Shown one piece after another: positions 32,771-42,500 of a stretch of 64,000 nucleotides of DNA. Source of the stretch: Leifsonia virtsii (GTDB lineage Bacteria; Actinomycetota; Actinomycetes; Actinomycetales; Microbacteriaceae); NCBI RefSeq assembly GCF_030433675.1, contig NZ_JAROCB010000004.1, forward strand, positions 124,001 through 188,000, in the 5' to 3' direction. The position numbers and the translations under genes were made by a program. The stretch's first letter is position 1, and every line of letters begins with the position of its first letter. The notes beneath the pieces were generated by a model, which did no database searches, was not told where the DNA came from, and worked only from the letters and a program-made list of their open reading frames with translations.

Positions 32771-34060
32771 TCAGCTCGCGTCGCGATGCGGCAGCCGCAG
32801 CCGCCAGCTCATGCCCTGGGACGCCTTGACCGTGCAGATCACCAGCAGCATCCAGCCTGCCTCCACGAGGATCGAGCTCTCGAAGACGCTGGTCACCAGC
32901 AGGGCGACGAGCACCAGCGGCGCCCAGGCGTAGACGACGCTGCGGCGGTTGGAGGCGAGCAGCCAGGAGCGGCTGAACGCCAGCGCGATGAGGGCGACGA
33001 AGAGCAGCAGGCCGATCACGCCGACCTGCAGGTAGACGTCGAGGTAGGCGTTCAGGCCGTCCGCGTGGTAGACCCCGGTCGCATCCTGGATGGCGGTGAA
33101 CGGGTACAGGTCGGTGGGCCAGGATCCCACCCAGCCCCAGCCGACCGTCTGCTGCACCGGGATGAGCTCCCAGATCTGGATCCACAGCTGGTAGCGGACC
33201 TGGAAGTCGGCCCGGGCGTTCAGCAGGTCGATCACGCGCGTCCGGTAGATGTACGCGGTCACCAGCACCGCGACCGTGAAGATCGCGAGCCCCCACTGGA
33301 AGTACGGCCGCTGGTTCGCCGGCACCTTGCGCAGCAGGTACAGCGCGAGGGTGGCGAGGCCGACCACGACCGAGACGGCCGCGATGACGGGGGAGTGCGC
33401 GAGCAGGATGCAGAGCACGGCGAGCGTGATCGAGTACGCGGCGATCGGGGGCCGCACCGACCGTGTCCGCAGCTCGACCAGGAAGGTGACGAACGCGATC
33501 AGCGCGACGATGCTCAGCTGGTTGCGGGTGCCGAACAGGCCCTGGATGGGGCCGCCGAGCGCGATGTTGCCCTGGATGCCGAGGAACTTGATCGGTGCGT
33601 CCAGCAGCAGGCCGCTGAGCACCTCGAGCGAGAGCGACAGGGTGAGCAGGAAGCGCAGGGCGTCGCCCACCACCCGGACGATCTGGATGGCGTCCCGCAC
33701 CAGGGCGATGTACACCGCGAGGAAGGCGAAGATCAGCTGGTAAATCACCCCGGCCAGCGTCGCCCACTGGTACTGGCTCCAGAGCAGTGAGAGGGCGCAC
33801 CACCCGACGAACAGCAGCGCCGAGACGGGAAGCAGCCCGTGCCACTCGATGAGCCGCCACTGCGCCGCGAACGACAGCGCGGCCAGGACGACGAGCACGC
33901 CGAGGGCGCCGATCAGCCCCGGCCACCCGATGAGGGCGCGGATCGCGTGGGTGGAGAACCCGACCACGACCGCGAGCAGCGCGAGGGTGGACGTGAAGCG
34001 GGCGGACCCCAGGAACTCGGTGACCGCGGGCGGCACCAGGGTCCGAGGGGGCGTTGCCAT
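32771..34060 (-). CDS. O-antigen ligase/polymerase-like membrane protein, copy 1
   Basis: 429 residues with about 11-12 hydrophobic helices. The large outer loop around residues 300-345 reads VQQTVGWGWVGSW, then YHADGLNAYLDVYLQVGVIGLL, the Wzy/WaaL-type pattern in which a loop Arg/His region handles the lipid-linked glycan. VRYQLWIQIWELIPV precedes it. It is a close paralogue of the gene at 34081-35412, sharing GGPIQGxxGxRNQL and the last helix SSILVEAGWMLLV. Likely polymerises or ligates a polyprenyl-PP-linked surface polysaccharide; which step is unknown. It ends one base after the convergent peptidase gene. Confidence 0.82.
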   Translation of the reverse strand: MATPPRTLVPPAVTEFLGSARFTSTLALLAVVVGFSTHAIRALIGWPGLIGALGVLVVLAALSFAAQWRLIEWHGLLPVSALLFVGWCALSLLWSQYQWATLAGVIYQLIFAFLAVYIALVRDAIQIVRVVGDALRFLLTLSLSLEVLSGLLLDAPIKFLGIQGNIALGGPIQGLFGTRNQLSIVALIAFVTFLVELRTRSVRPPIAAYSITLAVLCILLAHSPVIAAVSVVVGLATLALYLLRKVPANQRPYFQWGLAIFTVAVLVTAYIYRTRVIDLLNARADFQVRYQLWIQIWELIPVQQTVGWGWVGSWPTDLYPFTAIQDATGVYHADGLNAYLDVYLQVGVIGLLLFVALIALAFSRSWLLASNRRSVVYAWAPLVLVALLVTSVFESSILVEAGWMLLVICTVKASQGMSWRLRLPHRDAS

Positions 34061-34080
34061 GCTGACAGCCTACGGGTCGG

Positions 34081-35412
34081 TCAGGGGGCCGTCTGCTTGG
34101 TCGCGACGCAGAGCGCGACGAGCAGCGCCCACCCGCCCTCGATGAGGATGCGGCTCTCGGCGAAGCTCTGCGCGATCAGGGCGGCCATGAGCAGCAGGGG
34201 GAGCAGGGCGATCGCCCGGTACGGCTGCACGTCGTTCACGCCCCTGCGCACGCGGTCGACGGCGAGGAACCAGGACCGGCCGAAGGTCGTCAGCACCACG
34301 AGGATGAACACCACGAGCCCGGCGATGCCCAGCTGCAGCCACACGTCGAGCCAGGCGTTGTGCGCCTGCAGGTACTCGACGCCGTTGCGGGTCGCCAGTC
34401 CGTCGAAGGGCTTCACCCACGGCGCCCAGTAGCTGACCCAGCCCCAGCCGAACGCCGGCCGCTGCTCGGCGAGCCCGGTGACGGCCTTCCAGATGTCGAG
34501 GCGGCCGGTCAGGTCCTCGCTCTTGCCGAAGAGGGCGGGGATGCGGGAGGCGAACACCGACACCAGCACGATCACGGCAGCGACGGCGGCGAGCCCGACG
34601 ACGTAGACGGGCGTGCGGCTGTGCAGGCCGGCCCGGCGTGCCCACAGGGCGAAACCGAGTACGACCGCGGTGACGATCGCTGCGGCGATCACGGTCGCCG
34701 AGCGGGTGAGCGCGAGGGTCAGGGCGGCGACGACGAGCCATGAGAAAGCGGACCCGCGGCGCACCGTGCGGTCGGCGAGCTGGATGCCGAAGACGACGAG
34801 CGACAGCAGCGCGATCATCGCAAGCAGGTTGCTGTTGCCGACGATGCCCTGGATCGGGCCGCCGTGGAAGAGCAGGTCCCGGCTCCAGAAGAACGCCTGG
34901 GGGAGCTTGCCGCTCGGCACCGGCTGAGCGGGGGTCAGCGGGAGAACCGGCCGCCGGACGAACACGGCGACGACGAGCTCGAACAGCAGCGAGAGGCCGA
35001 GGATCCAGCGGAAGGCGTTCCCGAGCGCGCTGAGCAGGCCCGACCAGCCGAGGCGCAGGCCGAGGAAGAGGCCGCCGATGGTCGTCGCGAGCGTCGCGAG
35101 CACGCCGAGCGCGCTGGCGCCGGGGTAGGCGGACCAGGCGATGGAGACGATCGCCAGCGCCAGGAACAGCACGAGCGTCTTCGGGGTGCTGCGCCATCGG
35201 AACGACGGACGCGAGCGGACCACCAGCACGGCGCTCACAACGGCGAGCACGCCGGCCAGCGCGAAGTAGCCCGGCCAGCTGATCAGGTTGCGCCAGAAGT
35301 CCCCGGCGAAGAGCGTGAACAGGATGAACGCCGCCAGCACGGCCTCGCCCGTCCCCGTGGCGGTCCGCGCGGCGCGCACGCGGTCGTTCAGCACGGGGCT
35401 CGGGCTCGTCAC
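34081..35412 (-). CDS. O-antigen ligase/polymerase-like membrane protein, copy 2
   Basis: About 443 residues from GTG 35412 (VTSPSPVLNDRVRAART). The longer open frame to 35574 runs back into manA and is a shadow. It has about 11-12 membrane helices. GGPIQGIVGNSNLLAMIAL, TGRLDIWKAVTGLAEQRPAFGWGWVSYW and YLQAHNAWLDVWLQLGIAGL are the ligase-family core, and SRILIEGGWALLVALC the last helix. It begins 14 bases after the manA stop, with 20 bases to the downstream paralogue, so manA and both ligase-like genes could be one transcript. No strong Shine-Dalgarno is visible. Confidence 0.82.
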   Translation of the reverse strand: MTSPSPVLNDRVRAARTATGTGEAVLAAFILFTLFAGDFWRNLISWPGYFALAGVLAVVSAVLVVRSRPSFRWRSTPKTLVLFLALAIVSIAWSAYPGASALGVLATLATTIGGLFLGLRLGWSGLLSALGNAFRWILGLSLLFELVVAVFVRRPVLPLTPAQPVPSGKLPQAFFWSRDLLFHGGPIQGIVGNSNLLAMIALLSLVVFGIQLADRTVRRGSAFSWLVVAALTLALTRSATVIAAAIVTAVVLGFALWARRAGLHSRTPVYVVGLAAVAAVIVLVSVFASRIPALFGKSEDLTGRLDIWKAVTGLAEQRPAFGWGWVSYWAPWVKPFDGLATRNGVEYLQAHNAWLDVWLQLGIAGLVVFILVVLTTFGRSWFLAVDRVRRGVNDVQPYRAIALLPLLLMAALIAQSFAESRILIEGGWALLVALCVATKQTAP

Positions 35413-35426
35413 CCCCGAAGGATAGC

Positions 35427-36593
35427 TCACCGGTTGGGCGTCGCCACGAACAGCGTGCCGGTGCCGGAGGCCACCTCGAGCGGGCCCTCGTCCGGTGTGA
35501 CCAGCACCGACTCGCCGCGGTGCACGGTGAACGATCCCGTGCGGCCGCGCAGCTCCAGCGTCCCCTCGGTGCACAGCACGATCGCCGGACCGTCGAGCGG
35601 CAGTCCGGCCGACGCCGCTTCGCCGCCGACCTCGACGCGCGTGAGGCGGAAGTCGGGGACGTCGGGCCGGAACACCTCGACGCCGGGCGCGGGGTGCTCC
35701 GGTGCGAGTGGAGTCGCCTGGATCGGGGTGAAGTCGAGGACGGAGACGAGCTCCGGCACGTCGATGCGCTTACGGGTGAGCCCGCCGCGGAGCACGTTGT
35801 CGGAGGCCGCCATCAGCTCGATGCCGAGGCCGCGCAGGTAGGCGTGGATGTTGCCCGCAGGCAGGTAGAGTACCTGACCCGGTCGCAGGGTCGCGCGGTT
35901 GAGCAGCAGCGCGAGGACGATTCCGGGGTCGCCGGGGAACGCGGCGTGCAGCATCCGGACCGTGTCGGCGTCGCGGTCGTCCGGGAGCTTCTGCGCCGCG
36001 GCGACCACTTCGGTCACCAGCAGGTCGACCTCGGTGTCGTCGCCGAGGATCCACTCTGTCGCCCGGCGGAGCACCTCGCCCGGCTCGCCCTCCAGCGTGC
36101 GGGCGAAGCCCGACAGCACCGCTCCGCCCGGGGCGGCTGCGGCCAGGCGCAGCAGAGCGTCCCGGCTCTCGGCGGGATCGCGGAAGCCGCACAGCGCCTC
36201 GAACGGGTCGCTCAGCGCGAAGATCAGCTCCGGCTTGTGGAACGGGTCCTTGTAGTTGCGGTCGGGGGAGTCGGCGGCGAGCCCCGCCGCGTTCTCGCGC
36301 TCGAACCCGGCCCGCGCCTGCTCCGGCGACGGGTGCGCCTGCAGGGAGAGGGGACCGTCCGCGGCGAGCACCTTGAGCAGGTAGGGGAGGTCGTGCGTGG
36401 GCTGCCACGCGGCCAGGTCGGGGGCGCCGCCGGTCAGAGCGGGGTCGAGGACGCGCGCGGGCGAGCCGGGATGGGCGCCCAGCCACAGCTCCGCCTCCGG
36501 TCCGCCGCTCGGCTCGGTGCCGAGGAGTCCGGCGATCGCGGTGGTGGACCCCCAGGCGTAGTCGCGCGGGGTGTTGCCGATGGGCACAAACAT
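35427..36593 (-). CDS. manA: Mannose-6-phosphate isomerase, class I
   Basis: Interconverts fructose-6-phosphate and mannose-6-phosphate, feeding GDP-mannose synthesis with the phosphomannomutase at 44977. 388 residues, normal length. Type I signatures: IGNTPRDYAWGSTTAIAGLLG, EAELWLGAHPGSPA, LSLQAHPSPEQA with Zn ligands Gln/His, HKPELIFAL with the Glu/His metal site, and YLPAGNIHAYLRGLGIELMAASDNVLRGG in the catalytic domain. A small C-terminal cupin-like domain ends it. It has a 114-base divergent gap to the acyl-CoA dehydrogenase. Confidence 0.96.
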   Translation of the reverse strand: MFVPIGNTPRDYAWGSTTAIAGLLGTEPSGGPEAELWLGAHPGSPARVLDPALTGGAPDLAAWQPTHDLPYLLKVLAADGPLSLQAHPSPEQARAGFERENAAGLAADSPDRNYKDPFHKPELIFALSDPFEALCGFRDPAESRDALLRLAAAAPGGAVLSGFARTLEGEPGEVLRRATEWILGDDTEVDLLVTEVVAAAQKLPDDRDADTVRMLHAAFPGDPGIVLALLLNRATLRPGQVLYLPAGNIHAYLRGLGIELMAASDNVLRGGLTRKRIDVPELVSVLDFTPIQATPLAPEHPAPGVEVFRPDVPDFRLTRVEVGGEAASAGLPLDGPAIVLCTEGTLELRGRTGSFTVHRGESVLVTPDEGPLEVASGTGTLFVATPNR

Positions 36594-36707
36594 GCGTCCT
36601 CATCCCTTTCGTTCCGTTGGACCAAACTACCAATCGCTTTTGCGCGGCAGCGCCGCATCCCTAGGCTGGCGGGGCCAGACCAACACTGTGGACGCACGGG
36701 AGCGCAC

Positions 36708-37886
36708 ATGCCCTTCGAGACCATCGCCGGCGACTTCTACGGCTTCGAGAACCTGCTGACCGATCGCGAGAAGGAGTTCATCGCGACTCTTCGCGCGCGG
36801 CTCGAGTCGGAGGTCAAGCCGATCGTCAACGAGTTCTGGGAGAAGGCGGAGTTCCCGCACCAGATCATCGACGTGCTGCACAGCAGCGGCGCCGTAGGCC
36901 TCGGGTTCGCGGAGACCGCACCGTTCGAGAACTCGGCCGTGTTCCGCGGCTGGGTCGCCCTCGAGCTCGCGCGCATCGACGCCTCCGTCAGCACCTACGT
37001 GGGAGTGCAGAACGGCCTCGCCCTCGGCGCCATCGGCGTCTGCGGGTCGGAGGAGCAGCGTGCGGAGTGGCTGCCGAAGCTGGCGAGCGGCGAGGTGCTC
37101 GGCGCCTTCGGCCTGACCGAGCCGACTTCCGGCTCCGACTCGGCGCAGGGCCTGAAGACCGTAGCGACACGCGACGGCGACAACTGGATCCTGAACGGCT
37201 CGAAGCGCTGGATCGGGAACGCGACCTTCAGCGACATCACCGTCATCTGGGCCAAGAGCGCGGAGGACGGCCAGGTGAAGGGCTTCATCGTCCCCACCTC
37301 CACGCCCGGCTACACGGCCACGAAGATCGAGGGCAAGCAGTCGCTGCGGATCGTCCAGAACGCCGACATCACGCTCGAGAACGTGGTGGTGCCGGAGGCG
37401 TTGCGGCTGCAGAACGCGAACAGCTTCAAGGACACGGCCCGCGTCCTCCGCCTCACCCGCGCAGAGGTCGCCTGGGCGGCCGTCGGCGTCGCGGTCGGCG
37501 CGTACGAGGCGGCGCTGCGCTACACGAACGAGCGCGTCCAGTTCGGCAAGCCGATCGCCGGCCACCAGCTGATCCAGGACCTGCTGGTGAAGTCGCTCGG
37601 CAACATCACCGCCTCCATCGGCCTGTGCACGCGCGTCTCCGAGATGCTGGACGCCGGTGAGCAGCGCGACGAGCACTCGGCGCTGGCGAAGGCGTTCGCG
37701 ACCGCGAAGATGCGCGAGACCGTCGCCTGGTGCCGGGAGGCGCTCGGCGGCAACGGCATCGTGCTCGACTACGACGTCGCCCGCTTCTTCGCCGACGCCG
37801 AGGCGCTCTACTCCTATGAGGGCACGCGCGAGATGAACACGCTCATCGTCGGCCGGGCGATCACCGGCCAGGCGGCGTTCGTCTGA
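36708..37886 (+). CDS. Acyl-CoA dehydrogenase, glutaryl-CoA dehydrogenase-like
   Basis: 392-residue flavoprotein that oxidises an acyl-CoA at alpha-beta carbons. ATG 36708 is chosen because upstream codons are the reverse of manA. AFGLTEPTSGSDSAQGLKT and WILNGSKRWIGNATF bind FAD and substrate. RVQFGKPIAGHQLIQDLLVKS and REALGGNGIVLDYDVARFF follow. The catalytic base is the Glu in YSYEGTREMNTLIVGRAITGQ. That last motif and the TRAEVAWAAVGVAVGAYEAAL helix resemble glutaryl-CoA dehydrogenases more than medium-chain enzymes, though substrate is not certain. TAGGCT at 36662-36667 is a possible -10. Confidence 0.9.
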   Translation: MPFETIAGDFYGFENLLTDREKEFIATLRARLESEVKPIVNEFWEKAEFPHQIIDVLHSSGAVGLGFAETAPFENSAVFRGWVALELARIDASVSTYVGVQNGLALGAIGVCGSEEQRAEWLPKLASGEVLGAFGLTEPTSGSDSAQGLKTVATRDGDNWILNGSKRWIGNATFSDITVIWAKSAEDGQVKGFIVPTSTPGYTATKIEGKQSLRIVQNADITLENVVVPEALRLQNANSFKDTARVLRLTRAEVAWAAVGVAVGAYEAALRYTNERVQFGKPIAGHQLIQDLLVKSLGNITASIGLCTRVSEMLDAGEQRDEHSALAKAFATAKMRETVAWCREALGGNGIVLDYDVARFFADAEALYSYEGTREMNTLIVGRAITGQAAFV

Positions 37887-37942
37887 CGTCCTCCGCCGCC
37901 CGCTAGGGTGGGAAGCTCCATCGAGCAGCAGGAGGACCGCCC

Positions 37943-38905
37943 GTGGCGTGGTTGGTGACCGGAGGAGCAGGCTACATCGGGGCGCACGTGGTGCGCGCGT
38001 TCCGGGAGCAGGGGATTGACGTCGTCGTCGTGGACGACCTGTCGAGCGGCCACGCGGAGTTCGTGCCGGCGGGGGTCCCGTTCTACCGCGGCACCATCCT
38101 CGACGGCGAGCTGCTGGCCACGATCTTCGCCGAGAACACGATCAGCGGCGTCGTGCACGTCGCCGGGTTCAAGTACGCGGGCGTCTCGGTTCAGCGGCCG
38201 CTGCACACGTACGAGCAGAACGTCACGGCGACCGCCGTGCTGCTCGCGGCGATGCAGGACGCCGGTGTCGACGCGATCGTGTTCAGCTCGTCGGCGGCCG
38301 TGTACGGCACGCCGGATGTCGACATCGTCACCGAGGCGACGGCGAAGAACCCGGAGTCCCCGTACGGCGAGTCGAAGCTCATAGGGGAGTGGCTGCTCCG
38401 CGACCAGGGCGTGGCGGCCGGACTCCGCCACACCTCCCTCCGCTACTTCAACGTCGTCGGCTCCGGCGACCCGGGTCTGCGCGATACCAGCCCGCACAAC
38501 CTCTTCCCGCTCGTCTTCGACGCGCTCGTCGAGGGGCGGACCCCGCGTGTCAACGGCGACGACTACCCGACGCCCGACGGCACCTGCGTGCGCGACTACA
38601 TCCACGTGGCCGACCTCGCGGTGTCGCACGTGGCGGCGGCGAAGCGGCTGGATGCGGGCGAACCGATCGAGCCCGTCTACAACCTGGGCAGCGGCGACGG
38701 CGTCTCGGTGGGTCAGATCATGTCGACCGTGGCCGAGGTGACCGGAATCGCCTTCACCCCAGAAGTGGGGCCTCGACGGCCCGGGGACCCGGCGAGGATC
38801 GTGGCATCGGGAGAGCTCGCAGCCCGCGATCTCGACTGGAAGATGCGTCACACGCTCGACGAGATGGTGCGCAGCGCCTGGGAAGCCCGCCAGGCGGCGT
38901 CCTGA
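37943..38905 (+). CDS. galE: UDP-glucose 4-epimerase
   Basis: Interconverts UDP-glucose and UDP-galactose, supplying galactose donors for surface glycans. 320 residues from GTG 37943 after GGAGGA (37931-37936). It begins MAWLVTGGAGYIGAHVVRAF. VDDLSSGHAEFVP is the nucleotide-side loop, VVHVAGFKYAGVSVQRPL is the GalE signature, FSSSAAVYGTP gives the catalytic Ser, SPYGESK the Tyr-x-x-x-Lys, and LRYFNVVGSG plus YPTPDGTCVRDYIHVADL the sugar-binding loops. TAGGGT at 37904-37909 may be its -10. A strong terminator follows. Confidence 0.95.
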   Translation: MAWLVTGGAGYIGAHVVRAFREQGIDVVVVDDLSSGHAEFVPAGVPFYRGTILDGELLATIFAENTISGVVHVAGFKYAGVSVQRPLHTYEQNVTATAVLLAAMQDAGVDAIVFSSSAAVYGTPDVDIVTEATAKNPESPYGESKLIGEWLLRDQGVAAGLRHTSLRYFNVVGSGDPGLRDTSPHNLFPLVFDALVEGRTPRVNGDDYPTPDGTCVRDYIHVADLAVSHVAAAKRLDAGEPIEPVYNLGSGDGVSVGQIMSTVAEVTGIAFTPEVGPRRPGDPARIVASGELAARDLDWKMRHTLDEMVRSAWEARQAAS

Positions 38906-38910
38906 CACCC

Positions 38911-38957
38911 TCCCGACTCGCCCGTCCGACCCGGGCGTGTCGGGATTGTTGTCGTTC
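38911..38957 (+). terminator. Intrinsic terminator after galE
   Basis: TCCCGAC, one unpaired T, CGCCCG (38911-38924) pair with CGGGCG, T, GTCGGGA (38932-38945) across a 7-base loop. A T-rich run (TTGTTGTCGTTCT, 38946 onward) follows. This is the most convincing factor-independent terminator in the window. Confidence 0.85.
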
Positions 38958-39009
38958 TCCGGCGCGTCGTGAACTCTCGACCTGCGGTCAAGGCTTTACG
39001 ATTCGCGGC

Positions 39010-39038
39010 TTGACGTGAGCGAATGACAACGGTGTAAT
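39010..39038 (+). promoter_or_regulatory. Predicted promoter of the whiB gene
   Basis: TTGACG (39010-39015), 17 bases, TGTAAT (39033-39038): one mismatch each to the primary-sigma consensus. Transcription would start near 39045, leaving a leader of about 47 bases to ATG 39092. It is the best-looking promoter in the window. Confidence 0.75.
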
Positions 39039-39091
39039 TAGAGCTACACGGGAATCTCGTGTTTCAGCAGTTGATGGGTGGGGAGACCGAT

Positions 39092-39415
39092 ATGCCAGTT
39101 CCTGAATATCGTTCTGGGGTACCCGACGACTGGTTCATCGACCCGGTCAAGCTCGGGGTTCCCGGCGTGCGGGCGGCGGAGGTCGACGACGACAACCCGC
39201 TGTCGTGGCAGACGGATGCGCTCTGCGCCCAGACGGACCCGGAGGCCTTCTTCCCGGAGAAGGGCGGGTCGACCCGCGACGCGAAGCGCATCTGCACCTC
39301 GTGCGAGGTGCGGGCTCAGTGCCTCGAGTACGCCCTCGCGAACGACGAGCGCTTCGGCATCTGGGGCGGCCTCTCCGAGCGCGAGCGCCGCAAGCTCCGC
39401 AAGCGCGCCGGCTGA
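39092..39415 (+). CDS. whiB: WhiB family iron-sulfur transcription regulator (WhiB2-like)
   Basis: Small [4Fe-4S] regulator, 107 residues from ATG 39092 (MPVPEYRSGVPDDWF), with GGGGAG seven bases upstream. A GTG at 39059 would add 11 residues. The four cluster cysteines are in ALCAQTD, ICTSCEV and AQCLEYAL, with the family spacing C-x-x-C and C-x5-C. GIWGGLSERERRKLRKRAG is the family Gly-rich turn and basic DNA-binding tail. Position near the manB, DUF3499 and zincin genes matches WhiB2/WhmD in mycobacteria, a septation regulator. That role here is inference. Confidence 0.92.
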   Translation: MPVPEYRSGVPDDWFIDPVKLGVPGVRAAEVDDDNPLSWQTDALCAQTDPEAFFPEKGGSTRDAKRICTSCEVRAQCLEYALANDERFGIWGGLSERERRKLRKRAG

Positions 39416-39496
39416 CGCGGGCTGAGCAGACCCGCAGCCCCCTCCCAGGATCCGCGCCGCGCCCGGCACAAAGACGGAAACGGCGCGCCCCCAACC

Positions 39497-39502
39497 TAGG
39501 CT
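39497..39502 (+). promoter_or_regulatory. Possible -10 box for a leaderless mRNA
   Basis: TAGGCT ends eight bases before ATG 39511. A start seven bases after the box would fall at 39509, within two bases of the ATG. No Shine-Dalgarno is seen between. The -35 region is poor. Confidence 0.4.
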
Positions 39503-39510
39503 GACTCCCG

Positions 39511-42500
39511 ATGTATCCGAGAGTCACCGCCATCGTCGTCGCCCACAGCGGCGGCCCCCGCCTGCAGCGCACTCTCGACGCCCTCGCGGACCAGACCCGT
39601 CGACCGGACGCCGTGATCGCCGTCGACTGTGCGACAGCCGACGACGCCACCCGGCTGCTGTCCGAGGCGCAGCCCACCCAGCTGATCTCCGTCTCCGAGA
39701 AGCTGCCGTTCGGGCAGGCCGTCGCCACGGCCGTCCGTGTGCTGCCGACCGCGGCAGGTCCCGACCAGCTGCTGTGGCTGCTCGCGCACGACACCGCCCC
39801 GGAGCCGCAGGCGCTCGAGGCGCTGCTCGCCGCCCTCGAGGTTTCCCCGTCCGTCGCCGTCGTCGGACCGAAGCTGGTGGATGCGGAGGACCCGGCCTTC
39901 ATCCGCGAGTTCGGCGAGGCGATGACGCCGTTCGGCGCCTCCGTGCCGCTGGTCGAGAACGAGCTCGACCAGGCTCAGCACGACGGCCTCAGCGACGTGC
40001 TCGCGGTCTCCAGTGCCGGGATGCTCGTCCGACAGGCGCTCTGGGAGCGGCTCGACGGCTTCGATCCGGCTCTCCCGACGGTGGACGACGGACTCGACTT
40101 CTGCACGCGCGCCCGGCTCGCCGGCTTCCGTGTGACCCTGGTCGCCCAGGCTCGCGTCGCGCTCGGCGGAGACGGCGTCGCCGGACCCAACCTGTCGACC
40201 AAGTGGACGGTGCGCCGCCGGCTCTCGGGGGAGAGACGCCGCGCGCAGCTGCACCGACGCATGGTCTACGCGCCCGGCTGGGCGGTGCCGCTGCACTGGC
40301 TGACCCTTGTGCCGCTGGCGATCCTCCGCGGCCTCGTCCGGCTGCTGCGCAAGGAGCCGGGCTCGATCGGCGGCGAACTGGGAGCGGCGTTCCGTGTCGC
40401 CTTCTCCGGCATGGCCGTCGGGAACGCCCGCCGGAGGCTCGCGTCCGCGCGGGAGGTCGGCTGGGCGGCGGTCGCACCGCTGCGCATCCCGTTCTCCGAG
40501 GTGCGGCGCGCCCGCGCGCTGAAACGCGAGGCCGCGCTCGTGCGGCAGCAGGGCGAGAAGCAGGACCTCGACTTCTTCGGCAGCGGCGGCGGCTGGGTGG
40601 TGCTCGCCGCCCTACTGATCGGCGTCGCGCTGTTCTTCCCGCTCGTCGGCTCCGGTGCACTGACAGGCGGCGGCCTCCTCCCGCTCGACTCGTCCGTCGG
40701 CCAGCTCTGGGCCGGCCTCGGCTACGGCTGGCGGGATGTCGGGCTCGGCTTCACCGGCGCGGCCGACCCCTTCTCGGCGGTGCTCGCCGTTCTCGGGACC
40801 GTCACCTTCTGGCAGCCGTCGCTGTCGCTCGTGCTCCTCTGGGTGCTCGCCGTGCCTCTCGCCGCCCTCGGCGCCTGGCTCGCGGCCGCCCGGCTGACCA
40901 CCCGTGCCACGCTCCGCGCGTTCGGTGCTCTCGCGTACGCGCTGGCGCCGACGCTGCTGGTCGCGCTGCAGGGCGGTCGCCCCTCGGCGGTCCTCGCGCA
41001 CATCCTGCTTCCCTGGCTGTTCTTCGCGGGGCTCGCGGCACGGCGCTCCTGGGCCGCCAGCGCCACCACGGCACTGCTCGCGGCCGCCACGGTCGCGTGC
41101 GCGCCCATCCTCATCCCCGCGCTCGTCATCGCCTGGATCGCCGCGATCGTCTTCGCCGGTCGCCGAGCGGCCCGGATCGTCCTCATCCCGCTTCCCGCGG
41201 TCGTGCTCTTCGCGCCGCAGGTGTGGCAGCAGGCGACGCGCGGCGCCTGGCTCTCGGTACTGGCGGATCCGGGCGTCCCGGTGGATGCGCGGCAGACCCC
41301 GGCCTGGCAGCTCGCGCTCGGCTTCCCCGACGGCGTGCTCGGCGGCTGGCACCAGCTCGCCACCAGCCTGGCTCTGCCGACCACCGCCGCCAACATCGTC
41401 GTGCCGATCCTGCTCGCGCCGCTCGGGGTGCTCGCCATCCTCGCGCTGTTCCTGCGCGGCACCGTCCGGGCGATCGTCGCGCTCCTGGTGGCGCTGACCG
41501 GGTTCCTGACGGCCGTGGCGGCGCTGCACCTGCAGCTCGCCGTCACCGGCGGGACCGATGTGCCGATCTGGCCGGGGAGCGCGCTCAGCCTGTACTGGAT
41601 CGGCCTGGTCGGCGCGGCGGTGCTCGCGCTCTCCGCGCTCGGCCGCGCCGCGGTCTACCCCGCGTGGGCCGCGATCGTGACCCTCGCCGTCATCGCGGTG
41701 CCGGTCGGCATCGCCTCGCTGAACGGCACGTCCGCGGTGGCGGAGAGCGACGGCCGCACGATGCCGGCCGTTGTCACGGCGAAGGCGGCGACGCAGCCGC
41801 GCGTCGGGACGCTGCGCATCGTCCCGCAACCGGACGGCGGCATCCGCGCCGAGCTGGTCCGCGGCAGCGGCAGCACGCTGAACGGGCAGTCGACCCTGGC
41901 CGACACCGAGCGCAGCCTCACGCAGGGGCAGCGGGACCTCGCCCAGCTCGCCGGCAACCTGGCCTCGCGCAGCGGCTACGATGCGACCACGCAGCTGAAG
42001 AAGCTCGGCATCGACTTCGTCCTCCTCGCCCCGTCGGCGGCAGCCCTCGGCGACACCGACGCGTCCGCGGCGGAGGCCACCCGTGCGCGTGCCGCCGTCG
42101 CGATGGATGCGAACCCCGTCCTCAGCTCGGTCGGCGCCACCGCCAACGGCCGGCTGTGGGCTTTCGACAGCGGAACCTCCGAGGTCGCGGCCGCGGCGCG
42201 GATCCCGGCGGACGCGGGCGGCATCTGGCGCGTCATCGTGCTCATCGTCCAGGGCGTGGTGATCGGCGTGACGCTGCTCATCGCGATCCCCACCAGCCGG
42301 TCGGCCGACCGCGTCTCCGAACTGTCCGCGCGCCGCCCGCACCGCAGGAAGGACGACGAGCTCGCGGTCGAGCCCGACGACGAGCCCGACGAGCCGGACG
42401 TGGTCGCCGACGGCGTCGCCGCCGAGAGCATCGACGAGTACGAGGCCGAACCGGAGGACGAAGCGGCCGTCGAGTCCGCCGAGCTGCCCGAGCCGGCAGC

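Noticed and set aside
35520-37886. A 788-residue frame ending in the acyl-CoA dehydrogenase
   Set aside because: The first 396 codons are antisense to manA. The enzyme starts at ATG 36708.
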